From positions 3,162,001-3,226,000 of the forward strand of contig JAMXDE010000005.1 in the NCBI GenBank assembly GCA_026770025.1: a stretch of DNA of 64,000 nt, given 5' to 3'. Both the position numbers and the translations under genes were made by a program. The stretch's first letter is position 1, and each line of letters opens with the position of its first letter. The notes below the pieces were generated by a model, which was not told the origin of the DNA, searched no databases, and worked only from the letters and a program-made list of their open reading frames with translations. Below, one piece after another: positions 41,169-51,951 of the stretch. This stretch comes from Craspedostauros australis (lineage: Eukaryota; Bacillariophyta; Bacillariophyceae; Mastogloiales; Achnanthaceae).

Positions 41169-42143
41169 ATGTGTCGATCACATTCCCACCCAATGTTGCG
41201 AGTGTTCGCATGCATAGCTCTGTTGGCCTGCCGACACCATGTGCTCGCTTTTTCGGCAGCATCATCATGCGGATTCCATTCCATCGCAGCAGCGGCACGT
41301 TCATGCAGAGCCAACGAAGTGGAGGCAACGCCGGCCGCATTCCGCCCAACGCTGGCTTCCGAACGCCATACCAGACCACGACGAACTTGCCTTCGCGTCC
41401 GCATTGACGACAAGTACGTCAACACGGAAGGTGACGCAGACGGCGATTGGTGGGAGGTGGATGATCTCGAGGTGCTCACGGGTCAAGGCAGAGACTTCGA
41501 GGATGACGACGAGGAGATGGAATGGACGCCTGATCGCGAGAAGGCGCGTGTTCAGAGAGAAGTGTTGCACCGCAGCGTGAAGCACGCCACCGCAGCCAAC
41601 GATGTTCTCAAGCCAAACGCTTCCAGAGTTGCCGAGCGGAAGAAGACGAAGGACGCCGCAGCCGCAGACACGGTGGAAAAGCCAAAGGCGTCACCGTACA
41701 CCGACGAAGAGGAGGATCTCATCAAATCCATGGGAGGCATGCAAAAGGATCATCGACGCAAGAAGCGAGAGCCGGGATACTTGGGAGACTCCACGCTGAC
41801 GGACATCGCTACGGATTACTCCGTTCCCATCTGCTATCTGGCAGATGTGCTATGCATGTGGGGAGTTCCTGTGCCCATCGATCCCAACTCTCAGCTGGGT
41901 GATTTGGTGACGGGAGAGCAGGCCTTTGCCATCCTGGAGGCGGTTTACTCCTTGGATGTCGGCGTTCTGCAGGATCGGTATTCCAACCAGAACCTTGTCC
42001 AGGTGTGCGACTTGTATGAAATCGAACTCAAGGATGCCTTCCAATTTGCCATGAAGGAAGGATGGAGTTTGCCCTTTGGAGTTCAGACGCATCTGCGCAC
42101 GGAGCAGGAAGATGAGCTGAAGCGTACCTACGTCGGGTACTAA
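41169..42143 (+). CDS. Plastid-targeted protein of unknown function
   Basis: About 324 residues from the first ATG (41169); an alternative ATG at 41193 gives a shorter leader. The N-terminus (MLRVFACIALLACRHHVLA, then FSAAS) is a signal peptide followed by Phe, the bipartite plastid presequence of diatoms, with an Arg/Ala-rich transit region after it. The middle is acidic and Lys-rich (DDDEEMEW, RRKKREPG). The last ~130 residues form a compact conserved-looking domain (TLTDIATDYSVPICYLADVL, WGVPVPID, LVTGEQAFAILEAV, LYEIELKDAF). I do not recognise it as a named family. It is convergent with TrpC-TrpF, whose stop lies 355 bases away. Confidence 0.8.
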   Translation: MCRSHSHPMLRVFACIALLACRHHVLAFSAASSCGFHSIAAAARSCRANEVEATPAAFRPTLASERHTRPRRTCLRVRIDDKYVNTEGDADGDWWEVDDLEVLTGQGRDFEDDDEEMEWTPDREKARVQREVLHRSVKHATAANDVLKPNASRVAERKKTKDAAAADTVEKPKASPYTDEEEDLIKSMGGMQKDHRRKKREPGYLGDSTLTDIATDYSVPICYLADVLCMWGVPVPIDPNSQLGDLVTGEQAFAILEAVYSLDVGVLQDRYSNQNLVQVCDLYEIELKDAFQFAMKEGWSLPFGVQTHLRTEQEDELKRTYVGY

Positions 42144-42497
42144 ATAGAATAGATGACTGCACGTGTACGTGTGCGTGTACGGTATGAGCGTGGGAGGAGT
42201 GGAAGAGCACAATGTGCTGTTTAGAAATGTGCACAACCAATATTGCCAGCATGAGAGTGCTCAGTATAGGACACACTGGCAGGAGAGGTGACCCAAGCAC
42301 AAGTAGTAGTACTAACAAGAGTAGTCACGTGATCAACCTGTTTGAAGCCTCATCAAAGTATTATTTGCATGGTCATGGCAATAGCTGTTATTTCACTATC
42401 GTCGCATTGCATTATCGCGCACCATGTACGGACGTCTCCTAGCTACGAGCAATGGAAGGAACGGAGTTCAATACAATACAACACCACAGCACAGGTT
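42144..42497. other. Convergent 3' intergenic region
   Basis: 354 bases between two convergent stop codons. AT-richer than its surroundings, with only shadow frames. It presumably holds both 3' UTRs. Confidence 0.5.
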
Positions 42498-44748
42498 TCA
42501 GATTCCTTTGCTCGCTTCAATGGCCGCACTGCGCGCGCCGCCCACGAACGTCTGAACCTTGTCGTGATCCTTGGTGCCTGGCGTTGCCTCCACGCCGGAA
42601 CTGACATCCACGCCCCACGGTCGTACGCTGCCCACAGCATCCTCGATGTTATCCGGCGTCAGTCCGCCAGCGATAATGACGGGCAGACCCGAGTTCTGGA
42701 GCTTCTCGGCGATACTCCAATCGAAGGTGACGCCGGTTCCACCTCCATCGGCGTCGCCCTTGATGGACGTGTCGAGGAGGATCGCGAGGGGATCGGACGT
42801 CAACGATTGCAACAGCGTCTCGACGGCGTCGTCGGATGCCTTGCCGGTCGCGGGATCCGTCTCGATATCGACAACGCGGATCGCGGGAACGCCGTTCAAT
42901 GCGGAATTGGCGGCGGCCATGCCCTCCTTGCCATGCAGCTGGACCAAATCGAGACCGCACTCTTGCACCATCTCCTTGATGAATTCCGGCGATTGGTTCT
43001 GGAACACGCCGACGACCAACGGCCGCTTCGAGGCAGCTTCCAGACTGCGGGCATTCGCCACGAATTGGTTCAGCGTCGACGCTTGCTCAGAAATGCTGAT
43101 AGCGGTTGCCTTGGATCGTTCGCCGAAGGTCCGAACCGCCGACACGACCTCCTTGGCCTGATCGATCGAGACGCAACGTTTGCTCTTGGGCACGAATATG
43201 ACGCCGATCAGGTTGGCACCGCTCTGGCACGCCACGAGCGCATCGTCGGCGTTGGTGACGCCGCACACTTTGATGATCTTGGTGCCTGCCGTGTAAGCGC
43301 CGCCAAATGCGTTGGCGGACTGCGTCTCAAAGTCCTTGGGATTCAAGCACAGGCCTTCGATGGCGACCTTGGGATCGGCGGCGCGCATCAAGGATTCTCC
43401 GATGAGGCACATGCCGACCTTGATGGTGCGGTACCGATCGACGTCGAGGGCGTTGGACATGCCCGACAGCGAGCAGATGGTGTAGGGTGCCTCCGGGTCG
43501 TTGTGATCGAAGACGCAGCCCTTTTGCGTGAGGATCTCGGCGACGTGCTCGGTCGTTTGGAGATCCATCTGGAAGGTGTGGAGGTTGCGGTTGTTGACGC
43601 CGATGACCTTGGCACCGCATTGCAGGGCGACTTCGAGTTCCGCGTCCGCGTGGACTTCCACCAACGGCTCCATGCCCAGCGAGCGCGAATGATCGATGAG
43701 GTCCTTGAGCACGTGCTGCGGCAGGACGGCGACGATGAGAAGGATGGTGTCGGCACCGTGCGCCGCCGCCTCCGTGATTTGGTATCTGTTGGTGACGAAC
43801 TCCTTGCGCAGGACGGCAGGACGGTCGTAGTCCTGATCATTGGTCTGCAGTCGCACTGACGTCATGTCGTTCAGGCCACCCTTGAACCAGCGTGGTTCCG
43901 TGAGGACCGAGATGATGTTGGCACCGGCTGCCGCGTAATTCTGCCCCTGCTCTCCGGCCTCCAGGTGCGTGGCGATGTCGCCCTTGCTGGGAGATGCTCG
44001 TTTGAATTCTGCCGCCAGCGCCATGGTGGGGGACTGCCTGCGAATTACCTCCTGCAAGTTGACGATCTGACCGTTGGTGGCCGCAAATGATTCAAACTCC
44101 TTCATCAGCGCTTCCTCACTTGGGCATGATGCAGCTGCCTGTGATGCAACATAATATAACATAATATAATAGTACTTATGTTTGCATTTGCGTTTGCGGA
44201 TGAGAGGCAATTCGTTGGGCGAACGGCGGGACGCAGGATACGGCAAGGAACGGCATGGTGTGAGCGGCTGTGAACGCAATTGAATTGCTCTCCAACTCGT
44301 ACGAGAGTATCAGTGCTGGATGCAGAGTGATGTCAAGCCAATTCAAGAACGACTAAAGTTGGAACCCAGAATGACAAGGGCTGCCATAGACTGCTTGTGC
44401 CAGACACTATGTGATGCAACGCACCATGTAGTTCTGATAATCCAGTATCCTGGTGGCCGTGATGGCCTGCAGCTTGCTGAGCTCATGATCGTCGTGCTGC
44501 ACGCCGCCCTCGTATCCGAAGAGATGGCGCGCATCGTTGGCTCGATCGCCGGAATCGTCGAGCAGGCTGTCCAGCGCCCGCTTCAGCTCATCCTGCGTGT
44601 ACTCGGGATACTGATCCATCACGTTGGTGGGATCCACATCGATTGCTGCCGTCGAATCCATGCGCACGGCAGGTGATCTGCCCATCGCGAACGCATCGCA
44701 GCAAGGCAGAGCCGCAATGGCGGATGTCAGCAGCAGTTGTGCGCGCAT
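42498..44748 (-). CDS. TrpC-TrpF fusion: indole-3-glycerol-phosphate synthase / phosphoribosylanthranilate isomerase, plastid
   Basis: Two steps of tryptophan synthesis on one chain. Exon 1 (44748-44425) starts MRAQLLLTSAIAALPCCDA followed by FAMG, a plastid-type presequence. It ends ILDYQNYM at a strong 5' splice site (ATG then GTGCGT). Intron 44424-44139 ends CATCACAG; exon 2 runs 44138-42498 in phase. IGPS part: EFKRASPSKGDI, VLRKEFV, LVEVHADAE and GVNNRNL carry the expected catalytic Glu/Lys/Lys/Glu/Asn. PRAI part: IIKVCGVTNADDA with the catalytic Cys, and LLDTSIKGDADGGGTG with the catalytic Asp, then IIAGGLTPDNI. Domain order is C then F, as in many bacteria. The long (CT)n run at 44818-44860 lies just upstream of the start. 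Confidence 0.93.
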
Positions 44749-44817
44749 CGTTCGTTGATGTGTTGATGTGTTGATGTGTTGGTGGGAGTGGGTAGGTGGA
44801 TGATGGGTCTTCCCTCC

Positions 44818-44861
<44 letters not shown>

Positions 44862-45261
44862 CCACCACGAGGTTTGCGTTTGCATCGGTGTTGTGTTTGG
44901 GACAAAGGGATGATGGCATGTGTTTTCGAAAGAAGATACAACGTCACCATCAAAGACCATTGATGTGTCAATTCATCACGATCGTTGACTTTGTTGGGCA
45001 CAGACGTACGCGTGTCAGACGAACAGAGTGATTTCCAATGTGACCTGCCCAGCCACGCTCGTTCCAACACACGTGTACCTCATCAACGTCCAAAGTGGAG
45101 AGATACGTACTCGAGAGAGTGGTATTCTCTCTCTCTCTCTCTCTCTTGAGTAGAAGAGTAGTGTATAATAGATGAGCAATAAATATGTCCATGCATTGGA
45201 TTACGTTTTTCTGCCGCTGCCTACGCACACGAAGCCTTTTGGTCCATCCTCGTGCGAATAC
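44749..45261. other. Intergenic region with two CT/GA microsatellites
   Basis: Between the TrpC-TrpF start and the NPL4 stop, both minus strand. Holds (CT)n at about 44818-44860 and a shorter (CT)n at about 45127-45148. The first is about 70 bases upstream of the TrpC-TrpF ATG and probably lies in its 5' UTR or core promoter. Confidence 0.6.
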
Positions 45262-46971
45262 CTATCCGTCCAGCACGTTGCGCAGCTTCATCTTGAGCGA
45301 TTCGGAGACTGCGGTGCCCGATTTCTGGCCTCTTGCCCATTTCTTGACGGTGGCACACAGCGCCTTCGAGTCGTCGTCGGACAAGGACACATCGAGGGCG
45401 AGCAGCACGTTGAAATCGCACAGCTGCGCCAGCAGCTCCTTCTCGTCCTTGGATTCGAGGGCAGTCACGATGGCCTTCTTGCGCTTTGCCATCAATCCGC
45501 CATTCTTCTTGACCGTGCTGACCTTTGCCGGGCTCGAGAAGGTGCCGGTGTGGCTCAGCATGGCCGTATTGATGAGGCACAGGACGGAATCCAGCTTGGT
45601 ACTCTCCTGCCCGTCGATGACCATCTCGTGGCGAGCCTCGACGTGGCGCTGCTTCAAACCGTCGGTATCCTTGAACATCCCTTCGGCGACCATCTGGACG
45701 CTGACATCGCTCAACTGGAAGGCCTCGGTGGCGCCCACCTTGGCATCCATGGCGAGCGTGATGAACTTGGCACCATCCAAACGTTGCTGGTCTTCCTCCT
45801 TGCGTTGCTGCTGCTTGGTGGCGCCAGGTTGGGCCGTCGACACGCGGCGTTTCATGTTGTCGATCTGCAGCATTGACCCCGTGCGGACGTCGGCACCGAA
45901 GACCGGCAAGGCGTCGTCGTCCTGGCTGCGATCCTCCGTGTAGCTGAAGATCCAACCCACCGGGACCAGACCCAGCCGGTCAGCGACCTTGAGCGCGCGC
46001 TTGCCTTGGTCGGATTGCATCATGGTCTCCGCCTTGGCGCAGTCATAGTACATGCCCGCATCCTTCTTGCCCTTCCCTGCCGCCGCCGCTTGCTGCTGGC
46101 CGGACGGTTCCCACACGCACTGGACCTTGGCGATCGTGCAGTACTCCGAGTCGGATGTTTGGCTCGACAACGACGTGCGAGCCTTGCGCGGGCGTCCCAT
46201 GTCGACGCGTTCCCGCTGGATGGTGCCCAACAGCAATCCAAATCGCGGTGTGATGATGGAGCGCTTCTTGCCCTTGGCAGCAGGGGTGTTGGTGATCCCG
46301 TTGGCTTGGAATCGTTCGGCCGCCTGCTGGCACATGTAGACGCGTTTCAATGGTCCTTCCGGTTGCGGTTCGACGGTGTGCAGGGACGATCTGAGCTTGG
46401 CAATGGCGCTGTAGGACATGCCCTTTTGAGACGAGCGCTTCGTTTTGGTCTGCAGCAGAGCATGCTCGTAGTTCTTGGCCAGATCGGGAAACGGATTCCA
46501 AATATTGGGATCGTGATGAAGCGCCTTGGCAAAGCGTGACTCCTTGGGCTGGCCCTTGGCCTTGCTGCTGTCATCGTCTGCCGACGCAACCGTGATGATC
46601 GACCCGTGCTTCAGTCCCAGCGCAGCAACGGATGCACCGGTGGATTCCACGGCCTTTCCGTTGGCCTGGACAACCAGCGATGATGGCGTTGCAGATGCGT
46701 GAACGAATTGCGTCAGCACTTGCTCCAACGTCGTCTCCTCTTCCGTCCCTGCCTTGATCTGGACCTTTTCCATGGAGCCGTTGCTCAGGCGGATGCGCAG
46801 GATCATGCCGTTTCCATTGCTCTTCGATGCAGATGCAGATGAAGACGCAGATGAAGATGGAGTGGGTGTTGATGAAGAAGAGACTGCCTCAACCTTCCAG
46901 ATCGCCAGCACAACAATCGCAGTCATCCAGGCTGACCGCCATCGTCCAACTGTGGGTTTGCGCATCGTCAT
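45262..46971 (-). CDS. NPL4 homologue with signal peptide (probable symbiont-derived sNPL4 of SELMA)
   Basis: About 569 residues from ATG 46971 (the next ATG is 46965). The frame is open further upstream, but this start gives a clear signal peptide (WRSAWMTAIVVLAIWKVEA). A Ser-rich linker follows, then a ubiquitin-like domain (ILRIRLSNGSMEKVQI to LKHGSIITV) and an NPL4-type MPN domain (PRFGLLLGTI, VQCVWEP, ADRLGLVPVGWIFSY, KFITLAM, SVQMVAEGMF). Cytosolic NPL4, with UFD1, is the CDC48 cofactor in ERAD and has no signal peptide. In algae with red secondary plastids a second CDC48/UFD1/NPL4 set sits between the second and third plastid membranes and drives protein import. The residue after the predicted cleavage is not Phe, which fits that periplastidal location rather than the stroma. 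It is divergent with the GNAT gene. Confidence 0.85.
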   Translation of the reverse strand: MTMRKPTVGRWRSAWMTAIVVLAIWKVEAVSSSSTPTPSSSASSSASASKSNGNGMILRIRLSNGSMEKVQIKAGTEEETTLEQVLTQFVHASATPSSLVVQANGKAVESTGASVAALGLKHGSIITVASADDDSSKAKGQPKESRFAKALHHDPNIWNPFPDLAKNYEHALLQTKTKRSSQKGMSYSAIAKLRSSLHTVEPQPEGPLKRVYMCQQAAERFQANGITNTPAAKGKKRSIITPRFGLLLGTIQRERVDMGRPRKARTSLSSQTSDSEYCTIAKVQCVWEPSGQQQAAAAGKGKKDAGMYYDCAKAETMMQSDQGKRALKVADRLGLVPVGWIFSYTEDRSQDDDALPVFGADVRTGSMLQIDNMKRRVSTAQPGATKQQQRKEEDQQRLDGAKFITLAMDAKVGATEAFQLSDVSVQMVAEGMFKDTDGLKQRHVEARHEMVIDGQESTKLDSVLCLINTAMLSHTGTFSSPAKVSTVKKNGGLMAKRKKAIVTALESKDEKELLAQLCDFNVLLALDVSLSDDDSKALCATVKKWARGQKSGTAVSESLKMKLRNVLDG

Positions 46972-47529
46972 CGCTTGCGAGATGCTCCCTTCGTGTGCTT
47001 CGGTCTCTCCTGATCCCCTCGCTGTGAAGCAAGGATGGTGTTGCACTGAATTCCTTGTGTGATCGCTCTCCTCGCTCTCCATCTCTGTGGAGACAATGAG
47101 AGTAGTAGTACCAATACGACAACGTGTCCTTGTGGTTGGTGTGTCGTTGACATCAACATCGTGGAAGGGTTCCCGTTCTTGATGCCCCGCAGACGCAAAG
47201 ATCTCAACGTGGAAGAAGAATCTTTCCACGATTTGTCACGTTTCAAGCAGTCGCGTGAGTCAAGCAAGTGTTTCAGCAATCGTGGATGGAGTTTCGCTCA
47301 GTGAGGTTCGTTGCGCCCGCACTGTCGGAATGTCGGCAATGGTCTTTCTGGAGACGGAAGGTGAAGACTTGTGAACGTGTGATCGCAGTCATCGCGCTTG
47401 CTATCCAAAGCGATGGAAGCATCGCACGTGCAAAGTAGAATACCGTATTATTATATTATACTATATTTGGAATAGTACACCCAATTCGAGATAAGATCAG
47501 ACTCTACGTCCGCTTGAGAAGCAACAAAA
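46972..47529. promoter_or_regulatory. Divergent promoter region between NPL4 and GNAT genes
   Basis: 558 bases separate the two start codons. The stretch around 47441-47472 is strongly AT-rich (TATTATTATATTATACTATATT), about 60-90 bases before the GNAT ATG, and could serve as a core promoter. No individual site is certain. Confidence 0.45.
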
Positions 47530-48693
47530 ATGAAACGAACCAAGGAAGTGGAACTGGAGGATGGCAGCAAGGCGACGTACAGTCTGAAGGGACTCACGGA
47601 GGACGACATCGTCCCATGGACGCAGTTCTGCGCTTCGGTCTTTGCGTACAAGGCCAACCCACCACCGGCCGCCTACTTCCAACGCCATTATGTCAACGAT
47701 CCCGACCGCGACGCGTCTCTCATTCGCGTGGCGGTCGTCCACGCGGGTGACGAGGAACAGATCGTGGCATCCGTCCGCGTCTTTGTGCGCCGTATCGGCC
47801 TCGCGAATGGCGACGGACGTTCCTGCTTGGTGGGCGGCATTGGCGAAGTCTGCACACACGATGATCATCGTCGGCGCGGGTTATCCAAATGGCTCTTGCA
47901 GGATGCCATAGCCATCATGAAGGAGTACGTGCACACTTCCAAACAGCAGCAGCAGCAGCAGTTGTGTATGCAATACTCTTTGCTACATGCGGCACCGGCG
48001 TTCTTTCCTGTCTATCAAAAATCTGGTGGTTACCAAGGCACCACCACCAAATGGTCTGTGGTCAATGTGACGCGCAATGATTCGTGGTCCTTACCATCTG
48101 GCGATACTACGGATGCACAGGCGAACGGTGGCGTTGGTCTGCAGATTCGACCAGCCAAATTCCCCACGGACACGTTGCGTTTGTCGGCGTTGCACAAGCT
48201 GTACTCCGAGGACCGTTTCGTGGGGTGCATCATCCGTTCGCAGAGTTATTGGAATGACTACCTCAGCAAGGAATTGGAGGGATCACTGTGGGTCTTGGTG
48301 GATTCGGAACGCAGAACTGGCGAGGATGGCGACGGTGCCATCGTGGGTTGGTGGTCGTTCCGTCCGAGAGGTGATCGGTATCAGCTGAGAGAGTTTGGCG
48401 TCGATCAGCAGCAATCAAAGGCGCGGACTGTCCTCACCCATGCTGCACAGCACATGCTCAAATGCAACAACATGACAGATGGCGTGCTGGCATTGCCCAC
48501 TGTTGTCCTCGACGACGCTTTCCTTGCTGACGCCAGCGAGACGAACGAGGCTGGCATTGATCTGTCCAGCAGAGTTTCCGAGGATGATCTGGGCTGGATG
48601 TACACCACGTTGCAGGAGGACTGCGAAATGTCCATCCATGACTACCTCGGTGATGGCAAGCACCATCTCATCTGGCCTGCGGATTCGTTTTGA
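47530..48693 (+). CDS. GNAT-family N-acetyltransferase
   Basis: 387 residues. The N-terminal half has the GNAT fold: SVRVFVRRIG then GGIGEVCTHDDHRRRGLSKWL, with the R/Q-x-x-G-x-G/A-type acetyl-CoA loop (RRRGLS). A polyglutamine run (QQQQQQ) follows. The C-terminal half (RLSALHKLYSE, WWSFRPRGDRYQLREFGV) resembles a second degenerate GNAT-like domain, as in LYC1/Eis-type enzymes. The substrate cannot be told. No targeting peptide. The gene is intron-free and convergent with the kinase gene, with 37 bases between the stops. Confidence 0.85.
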   Translation: MKRTKEVELEDGSKATYSLKGLTEDDIVPWTQFCASVFAYKANPPPAAYFQRHYVNDPDRDASLIRVAVVHAGDEEQIVASVRVFVRRIGLANGDGRSCLVGGIGEVCTHDDHRRRGLSKWLLQDAIAIMKEYVHTSKQQQQQQLCMQYSLLHAAPAFFPVYQKSGGYQGTTTKWSVVNVTRNDSWSLPSGDTTDAQANGGVGLQIRPAKFPTDTLRLSALHKLYSEDRFVGCIIRSQSYWNDYLSKELEGSLWVLVDSERRTGEDGDGAIVGWWSFRPRGDRYQLREFGVDQQQSKARTVLTHAAQHMLKCNNMTDGVLALPTVVLDDAFLADASETNEAGIDLSSRVSEDDLGWMYTTLQEDCEMSIHDYLGDGKHHLIWPADSF

Positions 48694-48730
48694 AGCTCGA
48701 CAAGCTTGATACGGCACATGCGAAGGTGGA

Positions 48731-50541
48731 TCATTTTGGGAACATCTGGAGGTGATCTTGCACGGAACCCAGATCTTTCAGCACCTGCTCACGCACGGGG
48801 TCAAAGAATCGGTGCCGCATGGCTTGCTCGGCCGTCCATCGTTCTTCATGATCGTACACCAGCAGCTTCGAAATCAAGTCAAGCCCGTCGGCGCTGGGTG
48901 GAAGAGCTTCGGCATCATCTTCATGATCAGAAGAAAGAGCAGCAGCGATAGCAGCCACTTTTGCATTGTCAGCTCTGGTACTTTCCGAATTGCGACCGGT
49001 GACCCCATGCGACTCTTTCGATCCGTCACTGCTCGGCAAGTACGAAAACCAATCGACCTTCTTTGCCCCTCGCTGTGCGTACTTGTGTATCACCTGTCGA
49101 ACTTCGTCGCTCACTTCGATCTCGTGCTGGCTTAGATAAGCGTGCAGATCGGAAATGCCAAGCACCGCGATGATGGTCCCCAGCTGATCCAAGTTGTCCT
49201 TTCTGCAGCCACGGACGCAGCGATGGTGGTTGGTTGGAGTGGAATGTAGTGCACGTGGAATGCACATGTAAGCCGCGATACGAAAACATTGACAGACCAA
49301 GATTGAGTGCGGCATCGTGCATCCACCGCAGAGTAGAATGCAGGAGAATAATCGTCAGACAATTGGTCATGTTCGTTGGTAATCGGAAGTAAAAGTATAC
49401 ACTTGTTGCATCCTACCCGTGTTGTAATCTATTGCACCAAGCAAACAAATTGTGCAGCATGACATCCAGTTGTTCGAATACAACAGACATGGCACATGAC
49501 AATCAACGCTCAACGACCACCATCACCATCATCATCATCAACATGATCATCATCGATTGGGACCATTCCCATCCACGCATATCAGCACTTGTATGTGCAC
49601 AACGATCTCACTTACCCTCTGAAGAACGGCTCTCGATTGAGCAACAGCCCGGCCAAGATACACCCGACGCCCCACAGGTCGATTGCGTAATCGTAATGCT
49701 CGTACCCAAGAAGCAGTTCCGGCGACTTGTAGTGCCTGGATGCAACCCGCACGTTGTATCGCGTGTCGGGCAGGTAAAAATCCGCCAACCCCAGATCGAT
49801 GAGCGTCAATGGACGATCGACCTTGCCTTTGGACAGCATGCCCGTATCCTGCCTGCGGTTGATCAGCACGTTGCGTGGCTTGACGTCGCGGTGCATGATG
49901 CCCTTTGCATGCAGCGCATCCAGCGCGACGAGGAGCTGGTACACAAAGTAGCGTATCTCGAAGTCCGTGAGACGATCATCCTTCATGTGACACAGCCACT
50001 GCGACCCCACCCCGGCATGCTCCAGCACCAACGCCGGCATGGGCCGAACGGAGCCCTTCCTGTGCACCGCATTCTGCGAGTAGTTGGGAGGCAACGACAC
50101 GGCCAGCAGCCGCACCAGGTTGGGCAGATGCGACGCACGTCTGAGAATCATCAGCTCCCGCTTGATCTTGCGTTCGGAGACCGGCTTGAGGCACTTGAGT
50201 ACCACCAGCGTGTCGGGATCGATCTCCTGGTAATCGAACGCGGGCAGCGTCAGCTGGGATTGCTTCTGCTGCTGCAGGTGCACATCGACGGCTTCGAAGA
50301 CATCCGAGAACTTGCCGGCACCCAAGCGACGCACGAGCAGGTAGTCCTCCGGCTCTGCCAGATCCACATCGGCCGGAGGGAAGCTCGACGACTCGTAATC
50401 GTAGAACGATCTGGCTTCGTTGGCGCAGCCGCTTGGATACGCTCGTTCTGCGCATGATGTGCGCGCGAGGAAGACGCCGAGCACCAGCAGCAGCAGCACG
50501 GGGACGCGCGCTTGCGTTGATGCTGTTGACAGTCCCCTCAT
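48731..50541 (-). CDS. CK2-like serine/threonine kinase with signal peptide
   Basis: Two exons: 50541-49616 and 49202-48731, with intron 49615-49203 (AGAGG then GTAAGT; CTGCAG before AAAGGACAAC). The splice restores EPFFRGKDNLDQLG, the hallmark sequence of casein kinase II alpha. Kinase motifs: GAGKFSDVF (glycine loop), VVLKCLK (Lys), MHRDVKPRNVL (catalytic loop), DLGLADFY (DFG position; CK2 usually has DWG), VASRHYKSPELLLGYEHYDY and DLWGVGC. The start at 50541 opens with a signal peptide (ARVPVLLLLVLGVFLARTSCA), so the enzyme should enter the ER rather than the cytosol or nucleus. ER/Golgi kinases phosphorylate silica-forming proteins in diatoms, which is one possible role. It could instead be periplastidal. 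The intron contains a (CAT)n-rich tract. Confidence 0.88.
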
Positions 50542-51951
50542 GTTTTGTCTATGGAATTTTGCAGCAGTGGTATGTAGTCGTATGCCTCCCTTTGATGCAT
50601 CTCCTTCATGACCTGTTGTTGACCTGCATTCGGCCTCCCTGCTCCAACGTGTGGGGTGTTGAGTGAGTGCCCATTGTTGTCGAACAACGTGTTGGGTGCT
50701 TTGTTGGGAAGTGTTCTCTTCGTGTTTCTGGATTCGTTTTGGTTTTGTGGTTTGGGCGAACAACGTCATTCTTGGGTTCGGTCCTGATCGACTACTCCGA
50801 GCATACATTTCGTGATTGAACGTTGTCATCCGTGACCGATGTGTCGCCCAACACATTTCCACATCCAAACACCAACAAGTTCAACCACGTCCCTCGTTAT
50901 CTGTTGATATATGTAATTTACCGCTTCCCCAAATATGTGTGAACAACAAACAACAGCAACAAGAACCGCAACAGCGACGCGAAAGCTCGAACCATGACGA
51001 AACCAGATCGCGCTTTCTTCGCGAGAGGACAAAAAAGCGCCGCGGTTGCGACAGATTTGATCGCTTGAGCTCAAAAGTTCTCCATTCTCGTGACATCTCC
51101 AGAGCTTCTTCGCACCCCCTTCACAACATTGGCCACTGACACAAGAGGAGGGCGCTGTGCGGACATCGACAACGAAGTACCGGCGACGTCAGCCCAATTA
51201 ATCGATGCGGCCGTCTTTTTGTTTGCGATTGCCGCACCTGATTAGTCACGAACGATCCGGCAAGAGATCCCCTCTGTTCCATCCCACCAAAGTAGATACT
51301 ATTATCCTTTGGAAAGCGTCAAGAGAGGACGCGATCTTGAGACGGGAACGGTGCCGACATGATGGGGATCGTCATCGTGTCCTCGCGCGAATGTCTGTTG
51401 ACAACCATGTTCTCTGGATTACGATCGAGAGTGAGCACTACTTCCCGGTTACGTACGATCCAAACGTGACAAAATGGAAGCAACGTGCCAGCTTCGCAGG
51501 AAGAAGAACGCATTTGACAAGGATCTTGCTTCTCTGCTTGGAAGTTCAACCTCACTCGCGCTACTCCAACACGATCACGGTGACGATGGTGCATGCGCTG
51601 GATGTCGGTGGGAGGCTCTGAAGAGAGCATGACAAAACCGCACACAAGTGAACCTGTTGCGTGCAAGACATGCCGAATGAAGCAGGCGGGGCGGTGTCAT
51701 CCGATGACTCGCGGTGGACCAATACCGGGGAACCCTGCGGCGCGCTGTGACGCAAAAGCCCGGTCCTGCCCGCCTCCTCGGAAGGTGACACGACCAAGGC
51801 CCAACCCAGGACAAAGCATAGCACGACATAGCACAACATAGCACTACGCACCGCATCGCAGGGTACGCGCTTCCCCTAGTTTCAAGTTCCAGGGTCGACG
51901 TTTCTGGTTCACAATTCACAAAATCGGCAAGTACGTCAATCATTCGCCACC
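50542..51951. other. Divergent intergenic region between kinase and first ATPase gene
   Basis: 1.4 kb with only short, unconvincing frames, the longest 138 codons at 51205-51621 with no recognisable features. A short tandem of ATAGCAC-like units lies at about 51817-51846, roughly 110 bases before the ATPase ATG. It likely contains the promoters of both genes. Confidence 0.5.

Noticed and set aside
42342-43859. 505-codon plus-strand frame
   Set aside because: Exactly antisense to TrpC-TrpF, whose conserved motifs leave no doubt about the true strand.
49432-50457. 341-codon plus-strand frame
   Set aside because: Antisense to the CK2-like kinase exon 1 and its intron.
51205-51621. 138-codon plus-strand frame upstream of the first ATPase gene
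   Set aside because: No domain, signal peptide or repeat, and unsupported by context. Left as intergenic.
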